Source of the DNA: Datura wrightii
Taxonomy: Eukaryota; Streptophyta; Magnoliopsida; Solanales; Solanaceae
Reading direction: 5' to 3'
Assembly: GCA_035772735.1 (NCBI GenBank)
Contig: JASDFA010000006.1
Span: 62,760,001 to 62,824,000, forward strand
DNA length: 64,000 nucleotides
Shown: piece after piece, positions 35,739 through 47,200 of the stretch
How positions within the stretch are numbered: the stretch's first letter is position 1
Layout of the letters: each line of letters starts with the position of its first letter
The notes under the pieces: model-generated
What the model saw: only the letters and a program-made list of their open reading frames with translations
Databases searched by the model: none
Told to the model about the DNA's origin: nothing
Translations under genes and position numbers: made by a program

Positions 35739-37163
35739 CTAAGTCTGAAATAACTGAGGATATTTGGTTTTCATATCATCTTCTGCCTCCCAGGTCATCT
35801 CCTCTTGGTTCTTATTTCGCCATAACACCTTAACAGAAGAAACATATTTAGTTCTCAGTCTACGAATTTGCCAATCTAATATGGCTACTGGAGCTTCTTT
35901 AGTGATTTGCACGTCTTTAACTGGGACAATCCGGGAGGGATCTCCTATACACTTCCTCAGCATTGATACGTGAAAAACTGGGTGAACGGATTCTAATTCT
36001 AGGGGTAAATCCAATTCATAAGCCAACTAGCCTATCCTTCGGCGAATCTGATAAGGCCCAATAAACCTCGGGCTGAGCTTGCCTTTCTTACCAAATCTCA
36101 TCACACCCTTCATCGTTGAAACCTTCAGGAATACCCAGTCACCCACATTAAATTCTAGGTTTCTTCGCCGCACATCAGCATAAGATTTCTGGCGGCTCTG
36201 AGCTGTCAGCAGACGTTCCATGATAAGCTTTACTTTCTCTTCTGACTGATGAATAATATCTGGCCCAATCAATGTTGATTCTCCTACCTCAAAACAACCA
36301 GCTGGAGACATATACTTCTGCCCATATAACGCTTCATAAGGCGTCATCTGAATTGCTGAATGATAACTGTTATTATAGGCAAATTCAATAAGCAGTAGAA
36401 GTTCCTCCCAACTGCCTCCAAAATCTAGCACACATGCCCATAACCTATCCTAGAGTTTCTGGATTATACGTTCTGCCTGCCCATCTGTCCGAGGATGGAA
36501 GGCTGTGCTTAGGTTAACCTGCATCCCCAGGCCCCTCTGAAAAGATTGCCAAAACATAGTTGTAAACTGCACCCCTCTGTTAGAGATAATTGACAGTGGA
36601 ACACCATGCAATCAGACTACTTCTCTAATAAACAGCTCAGCATAATCTTCGGCTGAAAAGGTAGCCCTTACTGGCAGAAAGTGAGCTGATTTTGTCAACC
36701 TGCCTACAATTACCCAAATAGAATCATATTTACGCCTGGTACGAGGTAACCCTAATACAAAATCCATATTAACTGCATCCCATTTTCATAAAGGCACAGC
36801 TATATCCTGTGTCAGTCCACCTGGTTTTTGATGTTCAAATTTCACCAGTTGGCAATTGGGACATTGGGCTACGAATTCTGCCATCCCCTTTTTCATTCCT
36901 AGCCACCAGTAAATCTCTTTTACGTCATGGTACATTTTTGATGAACCTGGATGGAGAGAATAACGGGCATAGTGTACTTCGCCCATAATTTGCTGGCGAA
37001 GCCCTGCCACGTCTGGAATGCAGAGGCGATCCCTATATCTCAAAACTCCATCCTCGGTTACCTGGAAATTTGTCACTTCCACTCGCTGGACCCTATTTCT
37101 AAGCTGAACCAGGCTAGGATCTTCATACTGCCATTCTTTCACTTCAACAACCAATGGTGACAC
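35739..37163 (-). pseudogene. integrase and chromodomain of A
   Basis: DDE integrase that would insert the cDNA, with a C-terminal chromodomain that in this clade binds chromatin. 36786-37163 carries the zinc-binding region (HYARYSLHPG...CPNCQ). 36432-36785 is the catalytic core with several stops; the second catalytic Asp is Asn (SNRG in place of SDRG, near 36580). 36027-36431 is the C-terminal part with YNNSYHSAIQM and GKLSPRFIGPY. After one nonsense codon, 35739-36026 ends in a chromodomain (VKVLWRNKNQEEMTWE). The same order is found in C. Not functional. Confidence 0.88.
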
Positions 37164-37172
37164 TATGGAATT

Positions 37173-38416
37173 CTAGATTACCACTCCATTGTCTCCTGAT
37201 TCTATAATTCGAATAGCTAAACTGGCTAGCTGATGCAATTCTTGGGCCAATTCTTGCCGCTCGGGCTGTAAATATGCCAGGCTTCCCATGGATTTGCATC
37301 TAAGGGCATCTGCTACAATATTGGCCCTTCCTGGGTGATATAAAATATTCACATCATAATCCTTTAACATCTCCAACCAGCGACACAGACGCAGATTCAA
37401 CTTTTTCTGGGTAAACATATACTGCAGGCTTTTATGATCAGTGAACATATCTACGTGGACGCCATACAGGTAGTATCTCCATATTTTTAAGGCATGAATT
37501 ACCGCAGCAAATTCCAGATCATGGGTAGGGTATTTCTTCTCATGCTTCCTCAGCTGCCCGGAAGCATAAGCAATCACCTTACCATGCTGCATCAAAACAC
37601 ATCCTAACCTAACACCCAAAGCGTCACAATAGAATGCATAACCCTCTGTTCCTTCTGGCAACACTAGCACCGATGTTGATGTCAATATGACTTTCAGTTC
37701 CTGAAAGCTCTACTCACATGCCACAGTCCAATGAAATTTTGCTGCCTTCTGCGTCAGTTTGGTTAAAGGTGCTGCTAAAGTGGAAAATCCTTCCACGAAC
37801 CTTCTGTAATACCCAGCTAACCCCAGGAAACTACGTACCTTAGTTGGAGTGGTAGGTCTAGGCCATGTTTTCACTACCTCTATCTTCTGCGTATCTACCT
37901 GTATACCAGTATCTGACACAATATGACCCTAGAAGGCTACTGAATTCAGCCAAAATTCACATTTAGAAAATTTTGCGTATAGCTGGCGATCTCTGAGAAT
38001 CTGGAGCACTGTCTGTAGATGATCCTGGTGATATGCCTCTAAGCGGGAATACACCAGAATATCATCAATAAATACTATCATGAACAAGTCCAGGTATGGT
38101 CTGAAAATGTTGTTCATCAGGTCCATGAACACTGCTGGGGCATTTGTCAGTCCGAAGGACTTGACCAGAAATTCAAAGTGGTCATATCTGGTCCTGAGAC
38201 AGTCTTTGGAATATCTCTTTCACAAACCCGGATCTGATGATATCCTGACCTTAAGTCAATCTTTGAAAAATACCTCGCTCCCTGTAGCTGATCACACAGG
38301 TCATCTATTCTAGGAAGCGAGTACTTATTTTTTATAGTGACTGTATTCAACTGCCGATAATCTATACATATACGGAGGGAGCCGTCCTTCTTCCTCACAA
38401 ACAGAATTAGCGCACC
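37173..38416 (-). pseudogene. reverse transcriptase and RNase H of A
   Basis: 38147-38398 encodes the RT fingers and palm start (KKDGSLRICIDYRQLN, DLRSGYHQ). A frameshift follows near 38140. 37929-38132 contains the catalytic FIDD box. After a nonsense codon 37710-37919 continues the thumb (FLGLAGYYRRF). 37173-37685 is RNase H (YCDALG, TDHKSLQ) and the connection to integrase (ILYHPGRANIVADAL). Active-site Asps of RT are kept. In RNase H the CDASG-type motif is CDALG. Confidence 0.88.
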
Positions 38417-39160
38417 CTATGGTGAGGTACTCGGCCTGATAAAGCCCTTGTCTAGAAAATCCTTCAATTGTTTCTTTAGTTCTTTGAGTTCAGCAGGAGC
38501 CATCCGATATGGAGGAATAGATATAGGCTGAGTGCCTGGTAATAGATCGATTGTAAAATCAATTTCTCTTTCTGGGGGAATACCAGGAAGCTCATCTGGA
38601 AATACGTCAGGAAATTTATTAACCACTGGAATAGAATGAAGGGTTGGAGGCTCTGCCCGAACATCCTGAACTCTGAAAATATGATAAGTGCACCCTTTTG
38701 CTATCAATTTCCTCGCCCGAAGATAGGAAATAAATCTACCTTTTGGCGTAGCTGTACTACCTTTCCACTCCCGTACTGCCTCCCTTGGAAAGTGGAATCG
38801 GACAATCTTGGTCCAACATTCGACATTGGCATAGCATGGAGCTAGCCAATCCATACCCATAAAAGCATGAAAATAAACCATTTCTAATTCTATCAAGTCT
38901 GTCGTAGTTTGACGACTGGCAATCTCTATTGTACACCCCCGATAGACCCTTCTGGCTATAATAGAGTCAACAACTGGTGTAGACACTGAGAAAGATCACC
39001 GAAGCAATTCCATTATAATACTAAACTTCCGAGCCACTAATGGTGTAACCTAGGACAAGGTGGATCCTGGATCTATCAACACATAAGCAGGATGAGAGCA
39101 AATGTTCGGCATACCTGTCACAACCTCTGGTGACGACTCTGACTCCTGTTGCCCCGGTAG
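38417..39160 (-). pseudogene. aspartic protease and pre-RT linker of A
   Basis: The active site YVLIDPGSTLS (about 39053-39090) is intact, with one stop right after it. 38417-38986 is open and carries GMDWL, the ATPKGRFISYL segment and FPDELPGIPPEREIDF that leads into RT. The N-terminal side is cut at 39166 by the solo LTR. Confidence 0.82.
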
Positions 39161-39165
39161 TGCAT

Positions 39166-40595
39166 TGATCTTGGGCAGATTTATATGCCCAAGTGATACT
39201 CAAACGTATCATTTTCGCCTTGTTTATTGTGCAAAGTGTATACATTTTCATGTAATTGGTAATAAAATGTGAATTTATACTAACCAACATGATTAGCATT
39301 GTTTTGTAGGTAAAATGTGATTTTGAGGAGCTAAAATGCATGTTGGAACAATATCGGAGTTGGACTTGGATTCGAGCACGAAAAAGGCATTGGACTGCAC
39401 AATATAAAGGGGCTCCGCGATGGAGCCGTGCCACGCTACCATCGCGGAGGCACACTGCCTGGAGGGTGATTAATTTGTCAATTTCCAGTGAAGCCTCGCG
39501 ACAGATCCGTGGCACAGAGGCAAGCCTCCGCGTTACACGCCGTGCCACGTTGAAGCTTTATTCCTGGATCCTAAAATTCCAGAGAGGGTCCGCGTCCACG
39601 CCGTGTCACGGAGGCAGTGCTCTGCGATGCACTCCGTGAAACGTTGCTTGTTATTCCGGGAAAAATTCTCACTAGTATAAATAGAACACTTAGGCATATT
39701 TTTAATTAATTCAGACTTGGTGGAGCAAGGACGTGGGTTACAGGCAGTTGAGGGACGAAAAAGCTATGGGTTTTTCTCTCTCTCTTTCTTCTTTCAATCA
39801 ATTGTTTGTATGATTAACACTTGTTTTAGGATGATTAATCCACAAATGAGTGGCTAATTCTCTTCCTTGCTGAGGTTATGAACAATGGTGATGAATTTTG
39901 ATTATTGAATTATATGGTTTTTCATCTTCTTCTCCCATGTTGTTCTATTAATTCTTGTTTCTACAGCATTGGTGTGTGGCCGACATTAATGTACATCTAA
40001 AAAGTCCGATTTCACTCGAGAGAGCACGAAATTGGAAAGTTGTGAATTAATAGGGTATTGTTCTTAACTTGATTTGGGAAAATTGAGTTTTGATGTGCTT
40101 TCCTGATAGAAATATACTTGAAAGCCGTATTAGTCAATTTAGGAACCGAAATTGTATTGCTAGGTCATGAATTGCATTTGATCACAGAAATGTAGACGGA
40201 TGGTTTATGATTCTTAAGTGAGATTAAATACGAGAGTTTTAATCTCTTGGCTAATGTTCTTGGCTAGCAACAGGAAGAGAAGAATAACCGAATTATGATT
40301 ATAATCAAATTCATTACTTGTTCTTAACCTTGGCATGCTCATATCCATAGTTTCAATTCAAAGTAGATATTTGTTAATAGTTTTAGTACATAATTTATGA
40401 ACAAAAATTATTTAACTTTTGGTTACGTTGTTGTCAGCATATATAGAAGTAAGATAGAATATAGTATACTTGAGCAATTTTTACTTATCCAGAGTCTCTT
40501 TGGTTCGATACTTGGCTTACTTAGCCACTTTATTACTTGTTTGACCACGTGCACTTGCGTGTCGGTTTTTAACCCCTATAGCAAACACCCGAACA
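39166..40595 (+). mobile_element. solo LTR of the Athila-like family, 5-bp TSD
   Basis: 1430 bp, TGATCTTGG...CCGAACA, with perfect TGCAT duplication (39161-39165, 40596-40600). It splits the gag-pol of A between the zinc-knuckle region and the protease. Nearly the same sequence and exactly the same length as 246-1675. The inverted repeat CTCCGCGATGG/CCATCGCGGAG (39413-39449), perfect CGTGNCACG at 39427, 39541 and 39602, and TATAAAT at 39676 are present. Confidence 0.95.
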
Positions 40596-40600
40596 TGCAT

Positions 40601-41219
40601 AAGTACAGTCTGGGCTGGCACCTGAACTGGAGGCCCCTGATCTTCCTCGGCCTCTGCCGACTGAAACTTAGGGCCTATGCCCTGTCGGTGATGCTGGAGC
40701 CCGTGATCCTGCCGAGGACCTATCCTGTCAATCCCGGTCACCCTGACCCCCAGCCGGACAACTCCTCATCTGGTGACGCTCCTGTCCACAAATGTAGCAT
40801 GCGGTGGAACCATACCTGCATGCTCCAGAGTGGCGTCGACTGCAAATAGGGCTAAGTGGTATTGTAAACCCACTCTTCTCCAATCCCCTGGGCTGCTGTG
40901 AACCTACTGCTCGCGAACCTTCACCGAACGCTGACTGCCCTCGGCGACTAAACCTGCTCCTCTACTACTGCGATGGAGGCGGGGGTCTAGGCGGCCTATC
41001 TGATAACCGTGGCCTAGGTCCTCCCGGGGAGTCCTCTTGTAATTCACCCGGTCTGTCCATGCGGCGTTGCTCCTAACTAGTCCTACTAATCTCCCGTTGC
41101 CGCTGTTTGATACCCTCAATATTCTGATCAAAAGCCTGTACACGGGCGATATCCATATCCTCTTGCAGTGTGGCTGTGATGCAGGTCTCAACATATTCCG
41201 AGTTCAGCCCCATAATAAA
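40601..41219 (-). pseudogene. Gag C-terminal part of element A
   Basis: Minus-strand coding with frameshifts: FIMGLNSEYVETC, DMDIARVQAFDQNIEGI, then an Arg/Gln/Pro-rich nucleocapsid and a zinc-knuckle segment that is readable only after a frame change (near 40790-40830). The same string occurs in C and B Gag. It is cut at 41220 by the LTR of B in the middle of the capsid C-terminus. Confidence 0.82.
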
Positions 41220-41351
41220 TGTTACACCCCGTAAGTTCTTGACACTTAGTTGGCCAATTCGCATGTTGGTTAAGAGTTTTACAATGCCATACACGCGAGA
41301 AAAGGGCCCGGGAGAGACCGGACAAGCGCCAAGTCGGAGCGTCGCAAGGCA

Positions 41352-41373
41352 AATGCGACTTATAAATCGCATT
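41352..41373 (+). promoter_or_regulatory. inverted repeat in U3 of B LTR
   Basis: Arms AATGCGA and TCGCATT with an 8-base loop (CTTATAAA), followed by a further AAATGCGACTT at 41378. It occupies the U3 place taken by the CGTGNCACG array in A and C. Confidence 0.5.
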
Positions 41374-41409
41374 CGACAAATGCGACTTAAAGGGGATTCA
41401 GGCCCAAGT

Positions 41410-43992
41410 TGTTATACCCCATAGAATTCTAGGCACCTAAATGACCTATTCGCACGTTGGTTAAGCATATTTGAAGGCCATACGTGCTGGAGAAAGGCCC
41501 GGGAAAAGATCGGACGAGAAACCTATCGAACCATCGCGGAAGGAGCCGAGGCAGAGCCCCTCCGCGTTGGTAGCGTGTCACGGAGGAGGGGCCTCCGCAT
41601 TGGCTCCATGACACGTTGGCCTTGTCCAGGCCCAAGTATATAAAGCCCCACTTCGGTTTTAAATGATAAAAACATTTAAAATTTCCAGAGAACAGAGGGC
41701 AAACGCAGAGGGAGAAAAAGGAACGTAGAAATTATATAATTTTCATCCGATTACGCTGCTAAACGTTGTCTAAATTCAAATTAACTCCAGATACTGAGGT
41801 ATTTAGCAGCAGAGAGCATTCCTACGGATTCAGTTTCGTAAAATACGGCCGACGAATCGTCGAGCCACCGAGCTAAGGTAAGTGGAATTGCTCTAAATTA
41901 GTGTCTATGTGTTCTTAACGGTGAAGTGAATATTTCTCCCTTCTGGACCGCTGAAAAATAGCGAGTTTTCGACCGTCTTTCGATAAGCCTAAGTTTAGGC
42001 TATAAACTATATCGAAAGTGACGTTGTCTTTTAAAGTAAAGCTGTACTTAGTATTAATTGACATATTTATGAATGCAGTTGGGAGAAAATAGTTGAAGTA
42101 CCGGCCGAGTCTCGTTCGACAGGCGAATAGTTCAAGGATAAGGTATGTAAAGTTAGTTTCCTCGGCAAGTTAGTAATCATGGTACAACACAGTAATTTAA
42201 AGGCCGATAGAGTATTCAGAAGCTATGTTGACGTTTATTATGAATGATGGTACGATACTAAAAACGTTATGTTATGTTCAGCGCGAGACTTGCTAGCACG
42301 ATATAAATTGTAATACAAGTATTAGAGGCTGCACAACATGCTCAATATATGATATAATGCAGAATGTTAGGGTATCATTGTATTCAGTTAAAGCCCAGTA
42401 AAGCAATGTAATACCTGTAAGACATCCCAGAGATAGAACGACAAGTTAAAATGAAGCTAGAAAGCATATTAGAACTAGTAAATCATGTTACTATAGAAAC
42501 TCAGTATATAGCATGGTTTTCAGCAGAAATACTATATCCTGTTCAGTATTAGCCCCAGAATAGTCTGGCAGGAGATTATATTCATATGTATATATTTACC
42601 AGCCTCAGCACGTATTAAATACATACAGATTACTATCACTAGCTCAGCATGTAATATATATGATACTTTACCCCTATTAGCCTCAGCATGTGAGATATGC
42701 AGACAGTATTGCTAGTTAAGACCGTTGTATTGTTTGGGGTTGGACTACCTAGCATCCATGACCGCCCCAGGGTTGATAGCTGTATCGACTTGTCCAGCAG
42801 AGGACGAGGATACGTCGCTCTACGGAGTGGCATGCCGTCCCACAAAGGACGAAGATGGGATGCCAGTTTTCCCCATATTATGCCTTGGTCGGCTTTGATA
42901 CACCCCTGTCGAGCGGATACGCCCGGGTGTTGATTCAGTAGTCCTTTGGACTCAGGTACAGTGATAGTCAGGGGCTTAGCGAGCCCAAGTGCATACCCAG
43001 GGGACCGGCAGGATGCTTACAGGGGTTATAGGAGATGGGATGACCGGGGTAGGGGTGTAGATTCTGTGCTGGTTGTACCTCCCGGCTTATGGGGGCCGGG
43101 TAAGGTTTGTGTGTGCTATGTTATGTTATATATGTTATGCCATGTTACGTTAGATGCGAGTAGATCAGCAGTTGAACGATACGTCTCCAGGTACGACTCC
43201 TACTCCTTCCAGTATATATATGAGAGAAGGTATGACTTACATTATTAGACAGTTAATCTATTTCTTCCTACTTCAGTTTCATCAGTTGCATTATTGTTTT
43301 CAGATTTCGCTTTCAGTTATTGCTTTACATACTCAGTACCAGCGGTACTGACGCCCGGTGGGGCACTGCATTACTTGCCTGCAGGTACTTGTATACGAGT
43401 AGGCGATACCACGTGATTCCTATCGGCGATCGAGTATTCAGCTCCTGTTATCCGGAGACTGAATTCCAGAGGTGTATTTCATTTTCTTTTGGTTGTATAG
43501 TACGGGTAGGTCAGGGCCCTGTCCCGATCATTTCTATTACTATTCCTAGAGGCTTGCAGTCCGTATATATTTCCCTGTGGTCAGATGAGCCGGTTGTGTG
43601 AGGCCGTGCAGTTATATAGCTGTTAGTACTCTTTCTTTCTTTTATGTTGGCCGTGTGGGGCCATAATTGGCCAGTAGTGGTGACCTTGTCGGTCACGTAG
43701 CTTTCTAGTACTTCAGGATTGAGTTATAGATAACTAGACAGCATAGTGGCCTTATCGGCCCGCATAGGAATCCCTAAATTGATATGTTTCTGGTCAGCTG
43801 TTAGCACAGGTACAGGAGGCTATAGGCCAATGGGCCGGGGGCTGTGTTTACAGCCGTTATATAGCCCTTTGTTTCCAGAAATATGAGTTAGAGCCAGCCA
43901 GGCACCAGATGTGCCCAGGCTTAGCAGTCCAGCAGTTCAGGTCCCAGTAGGGCACCAGGTGCCAGTCATACCCCCCAAGGAGGGGTGTGAAA
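41410..43992 (+). repeat. 5' LTR of C
   Basis: 2583 bp. The U3 module at 41514-41620 has CCATCGCGG, CCTCCGCG and a perfect CGTGTCACG (41574). TATATAAA is at 41637-41644. The CTGACGCCCGGTGGGGC block near 43350 and the CCGTGTGGGGCC block near 43650 recur in A, B and the 3' LTR. Confidence 0.92.
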
Positions 43993-43996
43993 AACT

Positions 43997-44011
43997 TGGT
44001 ATCAGAGTAGG
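43997..44011 (+). promoter_or_regulatory. primer binding site of C (initiator tRNA-Met type)
   Basis: TGGTATCAGAGTAGG, four bases after the LTR end. The first 11 bases match the standard plant tRNA-iMet primer site. Confidence 0.85.
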
Positions 44012-44205
44012 TCGTATCCCAGGGAGTCTGCAAGCCGTGCTAAGTAGAGTCCTGTCCATGGATGTGTTGTGCACCACATACTATGGGTAGGAGGCTGCAA
44101 GGCATGATAGGATAGTTGTCTTTTATTCTTATTCAGTCGTGCTGTAGAGCGGTACAATATAGGGTTGAGTCCCTAAAATCTTACCATATTCTTTGGTTAC
44201 AGATA

Positions 44206-47200
44206 ATGTCAGACCAGCGCCATCCTATCACAGGTCGGAGCTTAGATGTTGCAGCAGGGGAAGGCACCAGCAGGATGCCTCCCCCTCGTTTAGAAACAGC
44301 CCGATCAGAGGGCACTACAGAGGCATCGTCCCAGCCTCCTCAGCAGTCTCCACCACATCAGGAGCCACTTGGGGCGACATTACCTTCAGCAGTCCCTATA
44401 CCGACACCTTCCGACTGGGAGGTTAGGAGTGATGTAGTTATGTTAGCACAGATGATGGCTGCTCAGCGTCAGCCAATGCCGTCTACAGTTGTGGAGTTAT
44501 CAGGAGGGCCCGACAGTTCGAGGGTTCGAGAGTTCTTAGCCTTGAATCCCCCACAATTTACAGGTACGGATCGGACAGAGGACCCTCAGGATTTTCTGGA
44601 TCAAATGCAGAGAATCTTCAGGGTTATGCATGCCACGCCTACCGAATCAGTTGAGTTGACAGCATTCCGGTTACGAGATATTGTTGTGTTATGGTATGAA
44701 AGCTGGGAAAGGTCCCGAGGGAGAGATGTTTCCCCTCCCACCTGGTCCAGCTTTTCAGGAGCTTTTCTGGATCACTATTTGCCACGGGAGATTCGACAAG
44801 CCCGGGTAGACCAGTTCCTACATCTGGAGCATGGGTCCATGAGTGTCCGGGAATATTCCTTGCGGTTTGATTCCTTAGCCCGGTATGCACCGGCCTTTGT
44901 TGATACCATGGCATCCAGAGTACACCGCTTCATCATGGGGTTGAATCTAGAATATGTTGAGACTTGTATTACAGCCACACTATGAGAGGACATGGACATT
45001 GCTCGAGTTCAGGCATTTGCCCAGAATATTGAGGGCATCAGACAGCGACAACGGGTCAGAAGGGTCAATCAGGAACAACGTCGCCGGGACAGGCCAGTTG
45101 AGTTACAGAGGGAGGCCCGGGGAGGACCCAGGCCACGATTGTTGGATAGGCCGCCTAGGCCCCAGCCTCCGCCACAGTCACAGGGGGGTAGATTCAGCCG
45201 CAGGGGGCAGTCAGAGACTGGTAGAGGCTCGCAGATGGCAGATTCACCATTACAGAGGAGGGCGGAGCAGAGTAGGTATACCCTACCACTTTGCCCTATG
45301 TGCAGTCGATGCCATCCTGGAGCATGCAGGTATGGTTCCACCGCATGTTATATTTGTGGCCAAGAAGGCCATTTGATGAAAGATTGCCCAGCCAGAGGTC
45401 GAGAGGACCAGGATAGACAGGATAGTGTATCTGCGGGGTCACGAGCCACAGCATCCTTGGCAGGGCGCAGGCCCTTAGGTTTAGCAGGCAGGGGTCGGGG
45501 AAGATCAGAGACCTCCAGTATAGGTGCGGGTCCAAGCCGCACATATGCCTTACCAGGGAGGCAAGATTCAGAAGCGTCGCCTGATGTTGTGATAGGTATG
45601 TTAACTATCTGCTCGCACCCTGCTTATGTGTTGATTGATCCAGGGTCTACTTTGTCCTACATTACTCCATTTGTGGCACGAAAGTTTAGTATTTCACCAG
45701 AATTGTTGCAGCAGCCCTTTTTAGTATCCACGCCCGTCGGTGACTCTATCACAGCTAGCCGAATCTACCGCGGGTGTACAGTAGAGGTTGCTGACCGTCA
45801 GACCACAGTAGATCTGGTCGAGTTAGAAATGATAGACTTCGATGCCATAATGGGTATGGATTGGTTAGTACCGTGTTTTGCCAACGTTGAATGTTGGACC
45901 AAGACGGTCCGATTTCACTTCCCGGGAGAAGCAGTGCGGGAGTGGAAGGGCAGCACCGCTACGCCAAAAGGTAGGTTTATTTCCTACCTTCAGGCGAGAA
46001 AGTTGATATCTAAGGGATGTATTTACCATTTGGTCAGAGTTCAGGATGTCCAAGCAGAATCTCCGACAATCCAGTCTGTTCCAGTGGTGAACGAATTCCC
46101 TTATGTATTCCCAGATGAGTTAGCTGGTATTCCCCCAGAAAGGGAAATAGACTTTGCTATTGATTTATTACCAGACACCCAGCCGATATCAATTCCTCCC
46201 TATCGTATGGCTCCTGCAGAACTCAGAGAATTAAAGGAGCAGTTGAAAGATTTGTTGGATAAAGGTTTTATTAGGCCGAGTACTTCACCGTGGGGTGCGC
46301 CAGTTTTATTTGTGAGAAAGAAAGATGGCTCACTCCGAATGTGCATAGATTATCGGCAACTAAACAAAGTTACAGTAATGAACAAGTACCCACTCCCCAG
46401 AATTGACGACTTATTTAATCAGTTGCAGGGAGCCAGATACTTTTCTAAGATTGACTTGCGGTCCAGATATCACCAGGTCCGAGTACGTGAGAGAGATATT
46501 CCTAAGACAACGTTCAGGACCCGATACGAACATTTTGAATTTCTAGTCATGTCTTTCGGGTTAACGAATGCCCCAGCAGTCTTCATGGACCTAATGAACA
46601 GTATTTTCAGACCTTTCCTGGACTTGTTCGTAATAGTATTCATTGATGACATTCTGGTGTATTCTCGCTCTGAAGCAGATCACCGGACTCACTTGCGGAC
46701 AGTGCTCCAGATCCTCAGGGACCGCCAGTTGTACGCTAAATTTTCTAAGTGTGAATTCTGGCTTAACTCAGTGGCCTTCTTAGGGCATATCGTCTCAAAT
46801 GCTGGTATACAGGTAGACAAGCAGAAAATAGAAGCAGTTAAGTCATGGCCTAGGCCTACCACTCCGACTGAAGTTCGTAGCTTTCTGGGGTTGGCAGGAT
46901 ATTACAGGAGGTTCGTTGAAGGGTTCTCGACCATTGCGGCGTCTCTGACCAGATTGACACAGAAAGCAGTAAAGTTTCAATGGACAGAGGCATGCGAGCA
47001 GAGCTTCCAGGAACTGAAAAATAGATTAACCTCCGCCCCAGTATTAGCATTGCCGGAAGGCACAGAAGGTTATTCAGTCTATTGCGACGCGTCAGGCGTC
47101 GGGTTAGGTTGTGTGTTGATGCAGCATGGTAGAGTGATTGCATATGCTTCCAGACAACTGAGGAAACACGAAAAGAATTATCCTACCCACGACCTGGAAT

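Larger units (their letters stand above)
33351..41219 (-). mobile_element. chromovirus element A (Tekay/Del type), 3' LTR to gag, minus strand
   Basis: Reading leftward from 41219: Gag C-terminus, protease, RT, RNase H, integrase, chromodomain, polypurine tract, LTR. It is inserted in LTR F (flank TCAAT at 33346-33350). It is interrupted by the solo LTR 39166-40595 and, at 41220, by element B, so the N-terminal Gag and the other LTR lie outside the window. Close relative of C but more decayed. Confidence 0.88.

Noticed and set aside
41073..41424. ORFs crossing 41220 on both strands
   Set aside because: They are chimeras of A gag and the inserted LTR of B, not genes.
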